Shown in pieces: positions 5,199 through 5,355 of a stretch of DNA of 5,355 nucleotides. Below the pieces are notes generated by a model, which saw only the letters and a list, made by a program, of their open reading frames with translations, was not told the origin of the DNA and ran no database searches. How positions within the stretch are numbered: position 1 is the first letter of the stretch; each line of letters starts with the position of its first letter. This stretch comes from Nitriliruptoraceae bacterium (GTDB lineage Bacteria > Actinomycetota > Nitriliruptoria > Nitriliruptorales > Nitriliruptoraceae): assembly GCA_007120485.1 (NCBI GenBank), contig SKNP01000095.1, positions 1-5,355 of the forward strand. The letters are read 5' to 3'. Made by a program: the position numbers and the translations under genes.

Positions 5199-5355
5199 AT
5201 GTCCTCCACGCCGTCCGGCCGCGCCCACGAGGCCATCCGGTTGCATCCGTCGAGGTGGCTGCGGCTCCCGGACGGCGGTGGGCTCCCCGACGATGACCTC
5301 GCACGACGGCACCGGCAGATCGTGTGGTTGGCGTGGCTCCACGTGCTGGCGGTCC
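5199..5355 (+). CDS. N-terminal fragment of a probable membrane signalling protein
   Basis: A frame opens at ATG 5199 and runs through the right edge without a stop, so 52 codons are visible. It is too short to be sure of. The first 30 residues are polar (MSSTPSGRAHEAIRLHPSRW onward). They are followed by LPDDDLARRHRQIVWLAW and the beginning of a hydrophobic segment (residues about 41-52). A basic RRHRxI stretch leading into a Trp/Leu-rich membrane helix with a His resembles, from memory, the N-terminus of actinobacterial multi-helix sensors such as histidine kinases, GGDEF/EAL proteins or chemoreceptors. No catalytic domain is in view. No good Shine-Dalgarno is present (AGAG at 5191 is too close). 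In mycobacteria the gene after pdxT encodes a YebC-type protein, and this sequence does not look like one. Confidence 0.55.
   Translation, partial: MSSTPSGRAHEAIRLHPSRWLRLPDGGGLPDDDLARRHRQIVWLAWLHVLAV

Overview
The window is strongly GC-rich, every supported gene lies on the + strand, and all five visible stop codons are TGA. Gene content and order point to an actinobacterium. A PatA-type acyltransferase is followed by a PimA-type mannosyltransferase, then pdxS and pdxT, which is the conserved mycobacterial and actinobacterial neighbourhood. A DUF3048 (YerB-like) lipoprotein sits between pimA and pdxS. My guess is a deep-branching actinobacterial lineage such as Nitriliruptoria or Acidimicrobiia, but this is inference from memory and not a measured placement.

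Layout: (1) 1-756 is the 3' part of the acyltransferase gene, cut by the window edge. (2) 753-1889 is the PimA-like GT4 glycosyltransferase, joined to the first gene by a 4-base GTGA stop/start overlap. (3) 1890-2017 is a short gap with a candidate -10 element and a good ribosome binding site. (4) 2018-3127 is the DUF3048 lipoprotein, with a lipobox and a long acidic proline-rich linker. (5) 3128-3430 is a 303-base gap that holds five tandem copies of a 17-bp unit, a CTCCCCG/CGGGGAG palindrome next to a TACCAT box, and a foldable leader before pdxS. (6) 3431-4348 is pdxS, and 4345-5037 is pdxT with another GTGA overlap. (7) 5038-5198 is a gap that opens with two 33-bp direct repeats, each a strong GC hairpin just after pdxT. 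(8) 5199 to the right edge is the start of a probable membrane signalling protein, cut by the window.

The genes form two functional modules. The acyltransferase and PimA build acylated phosphatidylinositol mannosides at the inner face of the membrane. PdxS and PdxT together form the DXP-independent pyridoxal 5'-phosphate synthase: PdxT releases ammonia from glutamine, and PdxS condenses it with ribose 5-phosphate and glyceraldehyde 3-phosphate. The lipoprotein between them is of unclear function. I see no sign of a defence system, mobile element, CRISPR array or RNA gene. The coding content is ordinary, and the least explained material is in the intergenic gaps.
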